64,000 nucleotides of DNA from Cyanoderma ruficeps. Taxonomy: Eukaryota; Chordata; Aves; Passeriformes; Timaliidae. The stretch is taken from positions 21,634,696 to 21,698,695 of the forward strand of contig VZDJ01007753.1 in the NCBI GenBank assembly GCA_008694505.1, written 5' to 3'. The translations under genes and the position numbers were made by a program. Below are positions 25,701 to 38,784 of the stretch, one piece after another; position 1 is the stretch's first letter, and each line of letters opens with the position of its first letter. The notes under the pieces were generated by a model. The model was not told where the DNA came from. It worked only from the letters and a program-made list of their open reading frames with translations, and did no database searches.

Positions 25701-28700
25701 AAACTCTGGTTTGATCATGTTGAGCTTGAGCTGACCCTCTACAGATACAGAAATTTTAGTTTGCATATGAAATAAGTTTGCAGTAAACTAAATGCAGATA
25801 ATCAGTACAAAGCATCAAATGAAACAAATTAACTGAATTTGTGCTTATGCATTAGACTGCCATTAATCAATATCCAAAGTGAGAAAAGAAATGGAATTCT
25901 TAAAAGGTTTGGTGAGAGCATCTGAAGTATGCCTTGCAAGTATGCACTTATGCCAAAACATGACGAGAAATTGGAGAACACCTAGCATAGAACTGGAAGA
26001 AAATGTACAAGGCCTCAATTGTTTAGATACAGTACATGAATATTTGTTGGTCTTAGCAATAGGGGATGAAAGACAGCAAGCAGTTGTACAGGCAACTGGA
26101 AATAAAGCATTTTTTTTGATGGAAAACATACATATAACTACATTGTGTATGAAGAACTAAATAAGACTGAGAAATGGAGCAACAGGATGGGAAGAAGATG
26201 GGATGCCATGGAGAAACTGGAAGACAATCAGATATCAGACATAGTTCTTCACAAGAGATAAAAAGATGAAAGTGTACAAAGACTATGGTGAGAAGCTAGG
26301 CCAAAGCAAGAGAAAATAATTTTGCATTTTGTTCTTGTCCTCATTTTTTATGTGAGGGGTTGTAAAACAACAGGGAGAAAATTAAAACAATAAGTGAAAC
26401 TGTAAGAACTAGAGCTAAACTTGTAAATTTGTCAATTAATTAAACTAAAAAAGTAGTCAGTTTTTCCAAAGGAAAATTAGCAAACATGAAATAACTGTGA
26501 AATGAGAGGAAATCTGGGTAATAAGCAGAAATGTTAGGGCTTCAGACTGGAGCTACTGAAACTCCTTTTCTAATCTTAAAGACGTCCCACTCCCAATAAA
26601 GTGTTAGTTTACAGAAAATCTCAGAATAGGGAAAAGACTACAAAGGACAAAAGAAATGAAGTTCTTACCTTACTTTCTCCACGAGGTGTACAAATTTTAT
26701 ACAAAAAGAACTCAATCAAAATCTGAGGACCAAGACTAGAGGGAAGAGGTGCCTCCATCAGCCTCCCAGGAAGATCTGAAACACATGCACTGCAATGTTA
26801 TCAAATTCTGTCTCTCTCAAAGAGATATTTTCATATCTTTGCTAAGACAGCTCTTCAACGTATTTAATGTGACTTTATTAGCAGCATGAATAAAATGCAT
26901 CAACTTCCATTTACTCTCTGAACAATAAATGTTTTCATACTTAACTGTGAGGTTCTGAGAGTTGTGTCCCCAAATTTAGTGACCAGCATTCTGGTACAGC
27001 TATATTCATACCTGATTCAAATCAGTGTACTACACATTCAGTCAATTCAGGCACACACTTAGCAATAAATGACATTAAGATTTTTTTTTTCAACAGGATT
27101 GAGAAACAACAGAATTTCAGCTGCCAAGTGTCAAGTTATGAAGGAAGAGATGGTATTAGGTTTGTGTCAAGCACATATACATACCTCCTTCTGTGGTCAA
27201 ATGCAAAGATGATCTAATCTTTCTGCAGGGAGTTGGGAAAAGTGCTGAAAGCAGAAGTGGATAAACCCATGGAGTCATAAAAAAAATGTTTGAAAAGCTT
27301 TTGACTTTATTTATAAGTCAGAACTAGCCTTAGGAAAATCTACTCCCTCTAAACATAATTCAACGTGCCTGAATTTTTCTGTACATACTATATGACTTCT
27401 ACAAGGGACCAACTATGTTAATAATCCTCAACTAACTTCAAAAGTAATTGTTCTTTTTCAAAGTGGAAGAGTTCTAGGCCCTCAAATATACCGATGCCTT
27501 TGGATTTTTACAATCAAAATGTTTCCTAAAAATCAGGATATTTTTTCTTTAAAATGTAAGAACATCGACTGCTTAATGATTCGATATGCAATGTCCTTGT
27601 CACAATTAATAGCAGTCCTGTTATGGTCAGGGCTGCCATTGATATAATTTGCGTGTAGAGATTACAGAAAGATGAAAGTCCAAGTGATAAGTACAATCTT
27701 GAGAGCACTGACATCCATGGGTCTTTGATGTCAAAGGAAAACCTGCATGTAAGTACACCATATGCCAAAGGAACAAACTTATGCAATACAGGCCTCATTT
27801 GTTATGCAAAATTAACATTATTTTGTAATGACTAGTAATTTAGAGAAATTAGTCATGGTGAAGTTTTGCTCTGCAATCACACTGACTTCTTTAAAGTTTC
27901 AAAAATGCATGTTTAGAAAAGAGCATGTGAACATTGATGTTTCAAGAACAGACTCAAAGTTCTGGAGAACATACATCTTACTCTGAATGCAAGAAGCACT
28001 TCTTACTTTAATTGAAATAATGGTTGACAGGACACAGGGAGTGGCCAAAGATTATAAAAGAGCACTGAGAATAATTTATCTGTTGCCAGATCAGCAGAGC
28101 TTCCTCCCTAGAGATAGGCACTGTCTAGTTTTGCCTTGATCCATTGCAAATTGTTGCCTGGTAACTTGAGCTGCTTCCCTTTCAGGTCAGTTTTTATTAG
28201 ATGAAAACCTTTTAATTACAAGCTTGACTGCTGCATTATTTTTGTTGTACAAAAATATGACCCCAAATGCTTACATAAACCCTGGGTAATTCCTGCCACT
28301 GCTTTCTCACTTCTATCTCTACACCTACTTATTGTCAAGATTTTCTGAATAGGTCAACCTATTTGTTAGGCTAAAGTATCAACTTTGACACAAATAGTTA
28401 AACGCTCACACTTTTATCTGAGAATGGTTTCTAACCATCTCCCTGTTCATGGGATGTTCTCCGCTCTGTGCCTGCCAGCCTGCTGTCCTTTGCATTGAAT
28501 GTGCTCCTTCTGGAGCCTGCCTGGAGAAGCCTTCCCTGGCAATAGTGTGCAGCCAGGACTTTCTAGGTTAAAGTCCTAATATTACCACAGCAGATTATTT
28601 ACTGCCATAAATACAATTTGTTCTTTTTGAAAGGTGTCCTTATCCTTCCAGTAATGCTAAGATATGAGAAAAATCATCCTACCTCTAAGAGTAACAAATT

Positions 28701-28713
28701 AAGAGCAGTAGTC
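19711..28713. other. AT-rich noncoding DNA, nothing recognised
   Basis: This is nine kilobases without a recognisable gene, RNA or transposon. Frames reach about 93 codons. One pair on opposite strands at 25863-26160 gives a 93-residue + strand reading and an 88-residue - strand reading. Neither resembles a known protein, and there is no neighbouring exon or poly(A) tract that would suggest a processed pseudogene. A modest GC rise occurs near 28440-28560. Any old, strongly diverged repeats here are below what can be recognised by eye. Confidence 0.55.
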
Positions 28714-28848
28714 ACAAAGTATTCTGAGTTGGAAGAGACCCAAAGGATCTCTTAAAATCCAACTCTTAAGGGAATGGCCCATACCCGGATCAAACCTGTG
28801 ACCTTGGCACCACTAGCATCATGATCTAACCAGTGGAGATAATCTCAG
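28714..28848 (-). mobile_element. tRNA-Ile-derived SINE with CR1-like tail (TguSINE1-like)
   Basis: Read on the - strand, the head contains ATCTCCACTGGTTAGATCAT, an A-box-like D arm. Next come ATGCTAGTGGTGCCAAGGTC, the anticodon-to-variable region, and GGTTTGATCC, the B box (28787-28796). The tRNA part ends GGGTATGGGCCA, like a tRNA-Ile 3' end. The tail TTCCCTTAAGAGTTGGATTT is followed by CTCTTCCAACTCAGAATACT, the CR1-type end. It is better preserved than the copy at 17016-17164, and the two share head, junction and tail. Just outside the head, a 16-bp block (28825-28840) is imperfectly repeated at 28851-28866. It is not a functional tRNA because the acceptor stem cannot pair. Confidence 0.88.
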
Positions 28849-31749
28849 GGTCTAATCAGGGGAGATTTCCTGATTCCCTAGTGAGGTCAAGTTATTCCCA
28901 CACCAGAGCACTCCACTAGCATGAGGAGGCAGCTCCTCCTCTACTCCATGTGGTACCAGAAGAGTAAATGTCACTCTACCATATGTAAGGCTGCATATTT
29001 CCAAGAGCTTTCTGACCTGGCACAGCTTGTAGCATGAGGGAAGTATTTTTTTAATGCACATGAAATCTATTAGGACATAAGGACTGTTGGTGTTGATTTG
29101 ATGAATCCACAGCTGTGGGCTGCTGGGTGTTGACACACAGCTATTTATCTATCAGTCTACCAGCATATGAGAGTACTGATTTTGATGATTAACATCCAGA
29201 GCCCAACAATAATATAAAATAGCATTCTGTTAGCAGCACTGTCATATTTACTTTGCAATCAGTCTGCTTTTTCTGGTAGAGCATTAGAAGAGCCAAACAT
29301 GGAGCAATTTGCTGCAGAGGTTACACTGCAGGCTGACATGTGGAAAGTCTTTATTCTTTTCACTTTGATTACTAACCAACTTCAGTCCCAGCAAACATGA
29401 CTCAATATGTAAAAAAAAAAAAAAAGTACTTCTAATAGGAAGACTTATAACATACAACAGATTATACAACCAAATTTACCTCCAAAGGTTTTGAAGTTGC
29501 CTAGCTACGGGATGGAGAGGTTGAGGAACTCCCTGCTGAAGGCAGGAAATGAGGCAGAGGAGCACATGAGGACTGAAGCTTCAAGCTCCACCTAGTGACA
29601 AAACCTTACCGGTGCCTTCCTGGATAACCCCGGAGACAGCATAGGGCGGCATGAAACGTTCTAAAATGTCTGGTGTAGTATTGGCAGGAAATGACAATCA
29701 GAGCCAAAAGAAGCACAGGGATTTTTGTTTGTTTGCTTGTGAGTTTGGCTGGTTGTTTTAGTTTTTGAAAAATATAAATATAACTTAAAAAAAACAACGC
29801 AAGAGACACTAACTGGCAAGAGAATGCTCAACAAAAGTAACACCACACCACCCCATCCTGAAAAATATGTCTCTACATATGACAACAATGTGACCATAGT
29901 TACAACAATTCATGAAATTACTCCACTCCTTAGGAAGAAGATTTTTGTATTAATGGAGACAGAAATCTAGTAATTATTAATATTTTTGTCCATAACAAGA
30001 GTATTTTGTACTTTACATCATCAGATTCCTGGTGGGACAGCATTAAGATTTTGTTCACCAGCTACAACAGCAAGTCCAATATTGTTCAGCAAAAAAATCT
30101 GGTGAAATGCTTATTGTATTTATAAAAATTTTATTTTATAAATATGTCAATAATTTTTTTTTCCCTCATAGCAAAGAAAATAAGATTTTGAAGATTTTTC
30201 AACTGACCAATTGGACACAAGACTGTGTAGTGCAAGCATGTTTTTCAGAGAAATTACTGCCAGCTTTAGAAAAATAAAAAGCTGTATTTAGAAAGCTGTA
30301 TTTTGGTGTATTTGTTCTATATGGAGGATAGCATTCCAGTTGTCTGGATAATCAGAAAATAAAAATTACACTAGACCACTCTGATAATTATAAACGTAAT
30401 ATATATTCTGTCAATATCAATGCTACAGTGTTTGATGAATTAATTTTTATACAAAAATGAAAAATACATAATTTTTCCCCCAAGTATATTATTTAATAAG
30501 CATCTAATATATTGATCTTTATCTTTTGTTGAGTATTTGAATATATGTGGGCTTCAAAAGCAGGCAAAAGTTTTCCTGAAATCTTGTCATCTTCGGCCCA
30601 GTAATAGAAATAGTAATACTTTGATATCTAAAAAATTAATAAGAGTTATTTAATTCATAAAGTGCCTTGACATAGTGACATTTCTCTGAAATATATTATT
30701 TCTTCTGGAAGTTCCACTTTTGGTTTTGATCGTAATCAGAAAATCTACTGTAAATGGAAGCGCTTAAGTTAATAAGGCTTATCCACAGAAAGATTGGTTC
30801 AGATTTAGATGGGGAAAGGCATTAATTTTGTTTTATTCAGACTGTCCCAACCAGAGTTAGGAAGTACTAGATGACAATAAAATGACATGTGGAGATTGAC
30901 ACACACCAATACTGAGAAAAACAATATTAAACTATGTTTCGAAAGCACACAATTCAAAAAAATGCTGACAAGATTTCCTATATATGTGATACCTTGAAGC
31001 CATTTGTCACACTGAATGTTGTCACATTCCTATGTTTCAATTAAAGAAGAGACTGTAAAAGTAACATATTTACATGACACAAAAGAGAGGCACTTACTGG
31101 AATAGTATTTACTGTTAACTTCTTCCAAAGTTTCTTTTAATTCGTGGTATTATAATTCTATTTAGGGTGGCGCCTGCTAGTGGAATCTGGCATAGAGCTA
31201 CTGCACTTATGCTGTTCATTATGGAATGTAATGTGTTAAGGATTGCAATGTAAAGCATGGGTAATTGGGAACTGTTCTGTTACCATGCTGGAAAAATATA
31301 CAATACAGGTTTCAGCAACAGATTTCTACTGATATGCTAGCCTAAACTGTTTACTAGACTGATTTTGTATATAGAAGAGGTTATATTACGTTACGAGTCT
31401 TTTAGCAATTTGTCTACTCTTTAATACTTGCCTGTATCTATATGAATGAAGCTATTGCAATAATTTGTCTTGGTGCAGATAAAATTTATAATAGCAAAAC
31501 ATCGCTTTTCACATTCATATTGCCAGAGCAAAATAGCAAAATAAGTTGTGATGATGGCAAAAAACCCATTAATGTTGTACAACTATAATTACACTGGGGG
31601 TTTCTCTTGAATAAAAGTCTTGCCAAGAATTCGCAAATGAATCAACATTGCTGGAACATACTGAAAAATTGTAGTTATACAAATACTACTAAGACCTAGC
31701 TTTAGAGTAAATGGTCAGAGTACGAACTTAAGAAAAAATAGGTTAAATT
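28849..31749. other. AT-rich noncoding DNA, nothing recognised
   Basis: There is no gene or clear element. A 15-nt A run lies at about 29411-29425. An AT-rich inverted repeat at 30118-30143 has ten-base arms (ATTTATAAAA and TTTTATAAAT) and a six-base loop, which is unremarkable in this composition. Confidence 0.55.
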
Positions 31750-32740
31750 AAGCAGAATGGCTATTCATTCAGACCACAACAGGAAGAGAAAGGGGCTAAC
31801 ACAGGAGGATCTGCCAAATATCCCCAGTGCGTCACACAGCCGGGCTGCAGAGGGATGTGCTGAATTTCAATTTATTCTCCCTAGACCCACACTGATATCC
31901 TTGCCAGTCCCCTTACTGAGCTGGATTTCCTCTCATGAAGGCTCACTGCTGCCTCAGAGCCCCCAGGGGCTCACACTGTGCTGAGTCCTTTATGTTCAGG
32001 AAGATTTATTCTTTTTAGCTTTTGAAAAACGCAACCACAGAGCCCAGCCTCTCCAGCTCGGTACTGGGAACTGCAGAGCCCTGACTTTTATGTACATTTT
32101 TCCTTTTACTGCTTTGCTTGCTGTGTTCCTGGGGCAGCTGCATAATCCAGGCCTCGCATACAGCCAGTCTCAAAGAGAAGCGTGTGCCTGAGCGTTTCCC
32201 CGGATCTGGGCCAGAAATGGCACCTCACAATGTTGGTGTGGACTCACTGGTGCTATGAGGGAACCTCTGGTGTTAGCCCAAGGGCAAGCAGGACAAGTCT
32301 AAAGTAATAATGTTGGTTTGTGGAGTTTTTTTCTGCTGAGAATAAGCGAACAAGGTGAAAGCACCTACTGGAATGCACTGCTGAGCTCATGTGCAGGTGC
32401 CAGCAGAGCAGAGGCCTGAGGCCAGGCCTGCCCAGAGGCTGAGCGGGCAGTGGAGGCTCCTCACTGTGCTGCCACCGCATCCCTGGCCCTGCTCTCACTG
32501 CTGCCCCTGGGCACCCAAGCTGGATGGCCACAGAGAGGAAGGGGAGACAGCAGGGCCTTCCCTGGGAGGTGTGTCATGGCCAGCTCTGGGGAACGTGGAG
32601 CCTTCTTGGCCACAGACTCTCCTCAGGGGGAATGGTGGCATGGCTCTATGAAGGGACCTTGCAGTGTCCTGGTACCAGCTGGGTGGGCATCTTGGACTCA
32701 AGCCTTGCCCAAGATCTGTCATCATAGTCACTTTCTGATG
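31750..32740. other. GC-rich patch of unknown identity
   Basis: The base composition rises sharply, especially at 32370-32740, which is rich in CTG, CCTG and GGGG words but poor in CpG. Stop-free stretches therefore overlap on both strands. The longest is 121 codons on the + strand at 32450-32815, with a chance hydrophobic N-terminus, and others of 92 and 86 codons overlap it. None resembles a known protein, and no splice structure convinced me. Possible readings are an old GC-rich repeat, a lncRNA or unusual exon, or a GC-biased conversion patch. Confidence 0.4.
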
Positions 32741-35700
32741 CTGGAAATGGCTCTGAACTGTCTTAGTAAAACAGCAACTGCTTCAATTGCCATAAAGTTT
32801 CTGCAAGGAAGTTAAACTGAAAAGGAACAGCAACAAACCTTACGTATGAAGGTTAATACAAATCTGGAAAGAGGGTAAAATCTGAGCAGTTAGTGAGAAT
32901 TTTGTTTCTTTGTCAAAACATATATTTAGAGCATCATCAAGACAGAAAAGAGCAAAAATTTTATTAGCTATGAACTATTCATAATATATACAAGTTCTAT
33001 ATTCATTTGAAGTGTAAACAGACATTTAAAAGCCCTTCTAATTATACACAGTGTTTCAATTAGCAGCACTGCAAATTTATTTTATAATCTGATCATTAAA
33101 GATATATTTCAGTGATGTAACACTGCTCACTCACAGGTCTCAAAGCACTTTGATAAAGAAAATTATTTTCATTTTGCAGAGGTAGTTTAGGACAAGAGAG
33201 TCTTTGTGACTTGTCTAGGAAAACACAAAAGCTCATTTCCTTTTGCCAGGGGCAAGTGTGGTAGGAAAAGATGAAGAAATGCCTGAGGGTAGTAGACACA
33301 TTTATTTAGTACAAACCAGCTGGGTTTGGTCAAAGTTTGCCAGCTTAGGTGGGGCACCAGGCTGATGGAGGCAGCCTTAAACTAGGTTGGGCTAGTTCAT
33401 GCCTTGTGTTTCTAGTTCCTTTCTAGTTTCTTGTGCCAGAAGTCTGGCTGTACCTAGCAAAATACATATGAATATGTCTTCAATTCCTGACAGTGAAATA
33501 GCATGGGGGCTTTTGATTGTTCGTATGCAAACTGAATCAGCATAACTAATGAACTTGTTAGAGCATGAGACTCACCCATTTTGACTCCAAGGCTCACTAC
33601 AGTAAAAGTCACTTTGTGCAGACTCCAAGTCTTGTGATCCCTTTTAAACTCAGGGTTTAAATGAACTCAATAGTCGAGCAAAACACCAAGAAAGACATTA
33701 AGTGTCACATGGTTTCATGTGGTTTTGATAAAACTCTCTAAACAGGGCCAGGCTTACTCAAAACTTACACAATGATTTTCCTTAAGGTTTTGCTAATGGC
33801 AGCTGAGTTTTGTATTCATGACTAATTCAAGGACAACCTAGTTTCACAGATGCTTAGAGTCTGCAAAGAAATTTTCTGAAGCTGTGCTTCCAGTTGCTGT
33901 TAATTTATTATGAGAAAAGTGATGGCAGTGGCAATGGTCAGTTGTGGATAAAGTTTCAATATGGAGGTTACTGTTTTGAAGAATGTGCTGTTGGTCAAAA
34001 GTGCATTTTCAGTCCCATTTTTCAACTTAGTGCATCTCCTTTCTCTTCTGTCCTGATTCTGTACAGAAATAGGCTGATATGATCAGTTCGCCCTACCTGC
34101 TGAGCTGGACAGCTCTGTTTTGACTTTGTGCAGTCATGGGTGGAGATACTGCTTTAATTAATGAGCCAACTTTCACATGAGACAAGCAACTAGCTCATTG
34201 ATGATTTTCTCTAAGCTGGGGTCAGTCTGTACCTACATGTGAAAGTGTAATTTTAGTCTCAGTTCCTGTCTCTCCTTGTCTGTTCTTTTCTCTATCTCTC
34301 CCAAAAATGGATTATGGTTTAGACTTGGGGTGTTAATTTCATTATAGGGCAATTATGCTTAAGAATGACCTCTGATGCTGTTTCAGTAAGGGAAGGTAGA
34401 GGACAGCTCAGGACAGCCTGCAGAGGGATGCAAATAAACACCTACAAGGATTACTTTTCCCTCCTACATTGAGGAAGAATGATGATAGGAGTTGTAAGTG
34501 CCCTGTTTACTAGTACTGCTAAATTATATTTGTCTTAGTTAAATTATATTTGTCTTCAGTTATAGCTTCCGTTCCTCCTTCCCCCTCACAAACCTACTCC
34601 AAACTGCCCAACATAGAATGAACACATCTAGAAAGCTCTTTTTTCACAAGGGTCAGCCAAAATCCTACTAGGGACCTGCACCACTAGGTGTATTCCCTCC
34701 ACTCCTCCAGCTCCCTCATGAGTCATCCTGTGCTGCTGACACTGTGCTCAGTGACTGGCAGCAGTGACTGGTCTGCCAGAGAGCCACTGTAGAAGCCCAT
34801 GTCTGTCATTAAGCTCTTCTTAAAATAAAAAGAGATTTTGTTGTTGTTCCTTATTGTATGTTACGCTTATATAGCTCTTGCCCTAAGCTTGGATTTCAAA
34901 ATGGGAAATAGACAAAACAACTTTTTTACTGCTGCTTTCCTTGCCCTGGGAAAAAAAGTTATGCTACTGCCTGACAAAGAACAAGAAGGCTAAACATTGT
35001 TCACAGAGGTTTTAAAGCTGCTTAAAAAAGCAAAACCAGTTTTAATTTCTTTTTCTTAAGCTACCTGATTTTCCCTAAAATTCTCAAGGACATGAGGACC
35101 TTGTTGGCATACTTTCAAGATTTGAAACTTGAGTAGTTTTAAACAGTTTTAAACTGTTATTACTGTTTTCCATTTACTGTAGCAATGTATCAATTTTCTT
35201 AGAGGTTTTAAGATAGATTTGTTCGAGAGCCATATTGCTTTTCACTGAGAAAATCTCATACTTTGGGAGAGAATTACAAATTTGGATAAAAACTGAAATA
35301 AGAAGAAAACTATTTCTTTTTCCTATATATGCAATGCATTTGATTGTAATCTATGGGTTTAAGACAGATGTTTATGACTTCTGTTTTTTTCCAATCATTT
35401 GCTAGCCCCAAATTTTGGATTTTGATGATAGTCCTAAAGAGTATATTTAATTCCCATGTGACTGCTGAGAATGGGAACTGTAGAAGAACCTTAAGTCCAC
35501 TGTTGCCCACCACGGAGACTGAAAGATTCCTTCTCTAGAAGAACCTTTAGAAGTCACAGATCACTGGAAAATCAAGATGGGGATTCACAGATACCTGGAC
35601 ATTAGCCTAATTATTATGGCACTCCAAAGCAGATGAATAAATAGATTTTTGTCCTTTGGCTTCAATGGTAATTTGGTTTTAAAGTTTTCTGTGTAGCCAT

Positions 35701-36474
35701 GCAGACTCAGTGCTCCTTATTTTCAACAGGAAACTGAGATTCTCACTGCTAACATTTAAATCCGGAAGGTATAGGTTTTGTATAAGTGCCAGATATTATG
35801 TAACAGTAAAGTGATGAGTCAATGACATCATTTACGTTTTAAAAATAGTGTCTAATTCATAGAACGTGAGCTACTGAAATCTCTAATCCCTTTTAAAATC
35901 CTTGTCATTTTTGCATGATATTGAAAATCTATTTCTTTGCAGATTGTGCTATCTTGATTTACTACAAAAGAAATGCCATTTGATATATCTGTGTATGGAT
36001 TATAAGCAATTATATCTCCTCATGGTTAATGGGGACAATAAGTAAAGAGGTCGAAGGGATTTCAAATACATGTATAGCACTGTAATGAAAACATTTTTCC
36101 ATTCTGATAATGAAAAAAAAGAAGGCAGACCTCTAAAATGCTGTAAACCATAACTGGTGTCAAATAGATAATTTGGAAGTATATGAAGCAGTTCAGATTG
36201 ACCTCCTCATACAACTGATAGTTTTCTTCAGTGTTTTTGCATTTTCAGTTAATCTGGAATATTTTTTTTAATGAAGAAACAAAATTATGGACATGAGAAG
36301 ACTGAGAATTTAGATAATTTTCTGGGGAAAATTCAAACACATAATATTTTTGCTTAGATGGGAGAAAGCAGATTTGAGATAAAAATTCAAAAAACATAAA
36401 TGGGACATAGAAAAGGTAGATGATCTCTGTGGAGCAGAAGTGGTTAGAAGGCAACTACTATGTGTTTCACAGAA
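32741..36474. other. Noncoding DNA, nothing recognised
   Basis: There is no gene or clear transposon. A 20-bp unit, TAAATTATATTTGTCTTAGT, is tandemly duplicated with one insertion at 34520-34560. Open frames stay below 70 codons. Confidence 0.55.
34520..34560. repeat. 20-bp tandem duplication
   Basis: TAAATTATATTTGTCTTAGT (34520-34539) is followed directly by the same unit with one inserted C (34540-34560). Confidence 0.85.
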
Positions 36475-36658
36475 TGCCAGTGTCACGGTGGTCAGGCGTC
36501 TGCTTCATCCCAGCCAGCCCTGACACCATGGCAAGCAAGATATGATTCAGTGTCCAGAGACACCTGCACAATCCTGGGAGTCTTGGTTAGCGAGGAAGCG
36601 GAGCGAGACCGTGGCAGGAAACAAAGAGGGGACTCTGGAGAGGGTGCAACCGTCTGAG

Positions 36659-36664
36659 TTTATT
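36659..36664 (-). terminator. LTR polyadenylation signal AATAAA
   Basis: TTTATT on the + strand reads as AATAAA on the - strand, in the context CCAATAAACTCAGACGG. It is placed between the TATA box and the LTR 3' end as in a standard R region. Confidence 0.7.
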
Positions 36665-36730
36665 GGAACGCCTGACTGAGGAGACCTCACCTCAGGGCGC
36701 TTGCCTCTAGAGAGACCAGGAGCACCCAAG

Positions 36731-36742
36731 TATAACTTTTAT
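36731..36742 (-). promoter_or_regulatory. TATA box of the LTR
   Basis: The - strand reads CACATAAAAGTTATAC here, downstream of a C-rich U3 end and about 70 bp upstream of the AATAAA signal. The promoter role is inferred from LTR layout. Confidence 0.65.
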
Positions 36743-37106
36743 GTGGGGGTGGAACAGGGGGATGGGTTCAGCCATTAACCAATAGGGAGTAACATGGGAG
36801 TGGCTCTGAACATAAGGGTAACAAATAGGGAACATACAGTAACAAATCACAGGGGAGTAGGACAGGAACTGGGATCCTGTCCAATCACGCTCTCTGGAAC
36901 TTTCCAGATGCAGGGGGAGGCCTTGGAGTGACAGACAACATGCAGGGGTTACATAACAATGATTAACAGGTAACTGTAAGTGGGGCAGACCAAGGGAAAA
37001 CAAACAGGAGGGGTACATGGAATAAACCACTACATAAACAGCATAAGAACAATCCAGAAGATACATAAGAAATACAGACAACCAAATGCACACTGCCACA
37101 TGCCAG

Positions 37107-38784
37107 GATGTCCAGGAAGCTTATGTAGGTGACAGGGCAGATTACCTCATGTGTGGGTAGGAGAGTTTGACCAGAACCCAAAACTGGCCAAGTTTACTGT
37201 TCTTCAACTTTGACTTACTGTGTCATGTTTACTGTACTGAAAGTCATTAAAAGGTGCACTCTTTTTCACTATATAAATAAGTAACCCTTATTAGCAGCTC
37301 TATGAGCAGCTATTCATATATTATGGGAAGTGTGTTCTGAAATCAAACTTGCATTTGCCCTTAAGAAATATTCAAAGCTTCACCATTTTGACAAAAAGGA
37401 CTGGACTGACACCTTCTGAATCCATGTTTATTGACAAGTCAGGTGATAATTTTGTCTAGATAGCCGATCATGGACTTTTCAAAAACACTTTTATGTTTCA
37501 AAGATTAATATTGCAATCAGCATCATCAACCAAGCCATTTCAAGTTAATGAGACTGAGAGTCTCAGAAAATATTTAGGAGTACCAGTGAATAAAACAGGA
37601 CCCACAAAGGAGATGCCAGATGAAAAGCTTTATCTTGAATAGGGATTTTTGCTTAGAGATAGTGTGCTTAAAAGATGTGTCCAGGATGCCAGAGGTCTGT
37701 TGGTCATGAAAATGGTGTTGCCAGTCCTGCTTTTCATGCCTGATGTATTTTGGCTGAATGAAATGCAATCAAGGTCTAAAATTAAAACTAAGCTGCACAT
37801 TAAAGCATGTCAATTGTTTTTTTTCTTTATACTTGTTTCTAGATCTAGAGATCAGCTTTTTGTCAAACCTTTCCTGGAACTAAAAGTGATTTTATAAAGG
37901 TTGAGCAAATACAGGGTGCTTTTCTGCAAAGGGGAAATGTAATTACAAAATATTGAGTCATTTTCCACACAGGTTTAAAAGACCCTGTGAATCTTTAGTT
38001 TTCACTAGGTTGCAATGGCCTAGTTGTAAGCTAGGATACAAAATACAAATTTAAAAAAAAAAACCTTGAGGCAAAAGTTAACCAAAGCCTCTGTAAGTGG
38101 GCATGAAGTTCAGGACTCAGGTTTCGCTCCAGACTTGTCATTCAGAGACTCATTACTTATTTTTTTGTTTAGAATCCTCAAAACCAAATTGCAGGTCTGT
38201 GCTGATGGGATACTGGGAAAATACTAGTGGAAAGAAACCACAAAAAGGTTGCATCCTAAAAATAAAGCATAGGTAAACAAGGCTTAAATACTGTCATAGG
38301 CTAGTGGTTGGTGACACCATGTGAATCCTTTCAGAACGCAAAGTTCGTATTACCACTGAGTATTTTAATCCTAAATGTTTTGAATAAAAGGTCAGTGGGG
38401 TTTAGAAAAAACCCTATGAATGGGGATCTTTCTCATGCCTTACTAATCTGAGCATATTAGTACTCTGTTGGAGGTCAAAACTGTCTGGGGATGATTTCAG
38501 AGCAAAGTGGGTGCTACATGGCACTGGAAGCAGAGGAATATTTTATCCAGTCCCTCTTCCTTGTTCAGTCCTTATGTGAGACTCACATATCCTGTGTATG
38601 TGGCAGGTCTGAAGGAGTGCTGATTGACAGAGGAAGGAAAATAGAGCATGACCAACCTTTGGTTCCTTTCCGTCTCAGTGCTATAATAATAAAACCACAT
38701 AAGTAACACTGGGGATCGCTGGATGTGATGGAGAAGAAAAGCAGAAGTATAGCAGGGTGCAGAGTAGATTCACTCCTTGACACT
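37107..38784. other. Noncoding DNA, nothing recognised
   Basis: There is no gene or repeat apart from a short A run at about 38051-38063. The frames present (up to 82 codons) are not recognisable. Confidence 0.55.

Larger units (their letters stand above)
36481..37100 (-). mobile_element. Solo LTR of a class II (ERVK-like) endogenous retrovirus
   Basis: The 620-bp segment reads, on the - strand, from TGTGGCAGTG to CCGTGACA. The + strand flanks are identical TGCCAG copies (36475-36480 and 37101-37106). This is a perfect 6-bp target duplication, the usual size for class II ERVs. On the - strand a TATA box lies at 36731-36742 and AATAAA at 36664-36659, followed by about 180 bp of R/U5 sequence. 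No internal retroviral sequence is present, so this is a solo LTR. The 130-codon - strand frame at 36707-37099 lies inside U3 and is a chance reading. The identical duplication suggests a younger insertion than the LTR at 9266-9873, but that rests on six bases only. Confidence 0.93.

Noticed and set aside
25863..26160. Overlapping 93- and 88-codon frames on opposite strands
   Set aside because: Considered as a processed pseudogene, but there is no recognised protein, poly(A) tract or target duplication.
28775..28848. tRNA-Ile-like segment as a functional tRNA gene
   Set aside because: The acceptor stem does not pair, the anticodon region is altered, and it is fused to a CR1 tail, so it is a SINE head.
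30118..30143. AT-rich inverted repeat with ten-base arms
   Set aside because: Short and AT-only, so common by chance in this composition.
36707..37099. 130-codon open frame on the - strand with hydrophobic stretches
   Set aside because: It lies wholly inside the U3 of a solo LTR defined by a perfect target duplication, so it is a chance reading.
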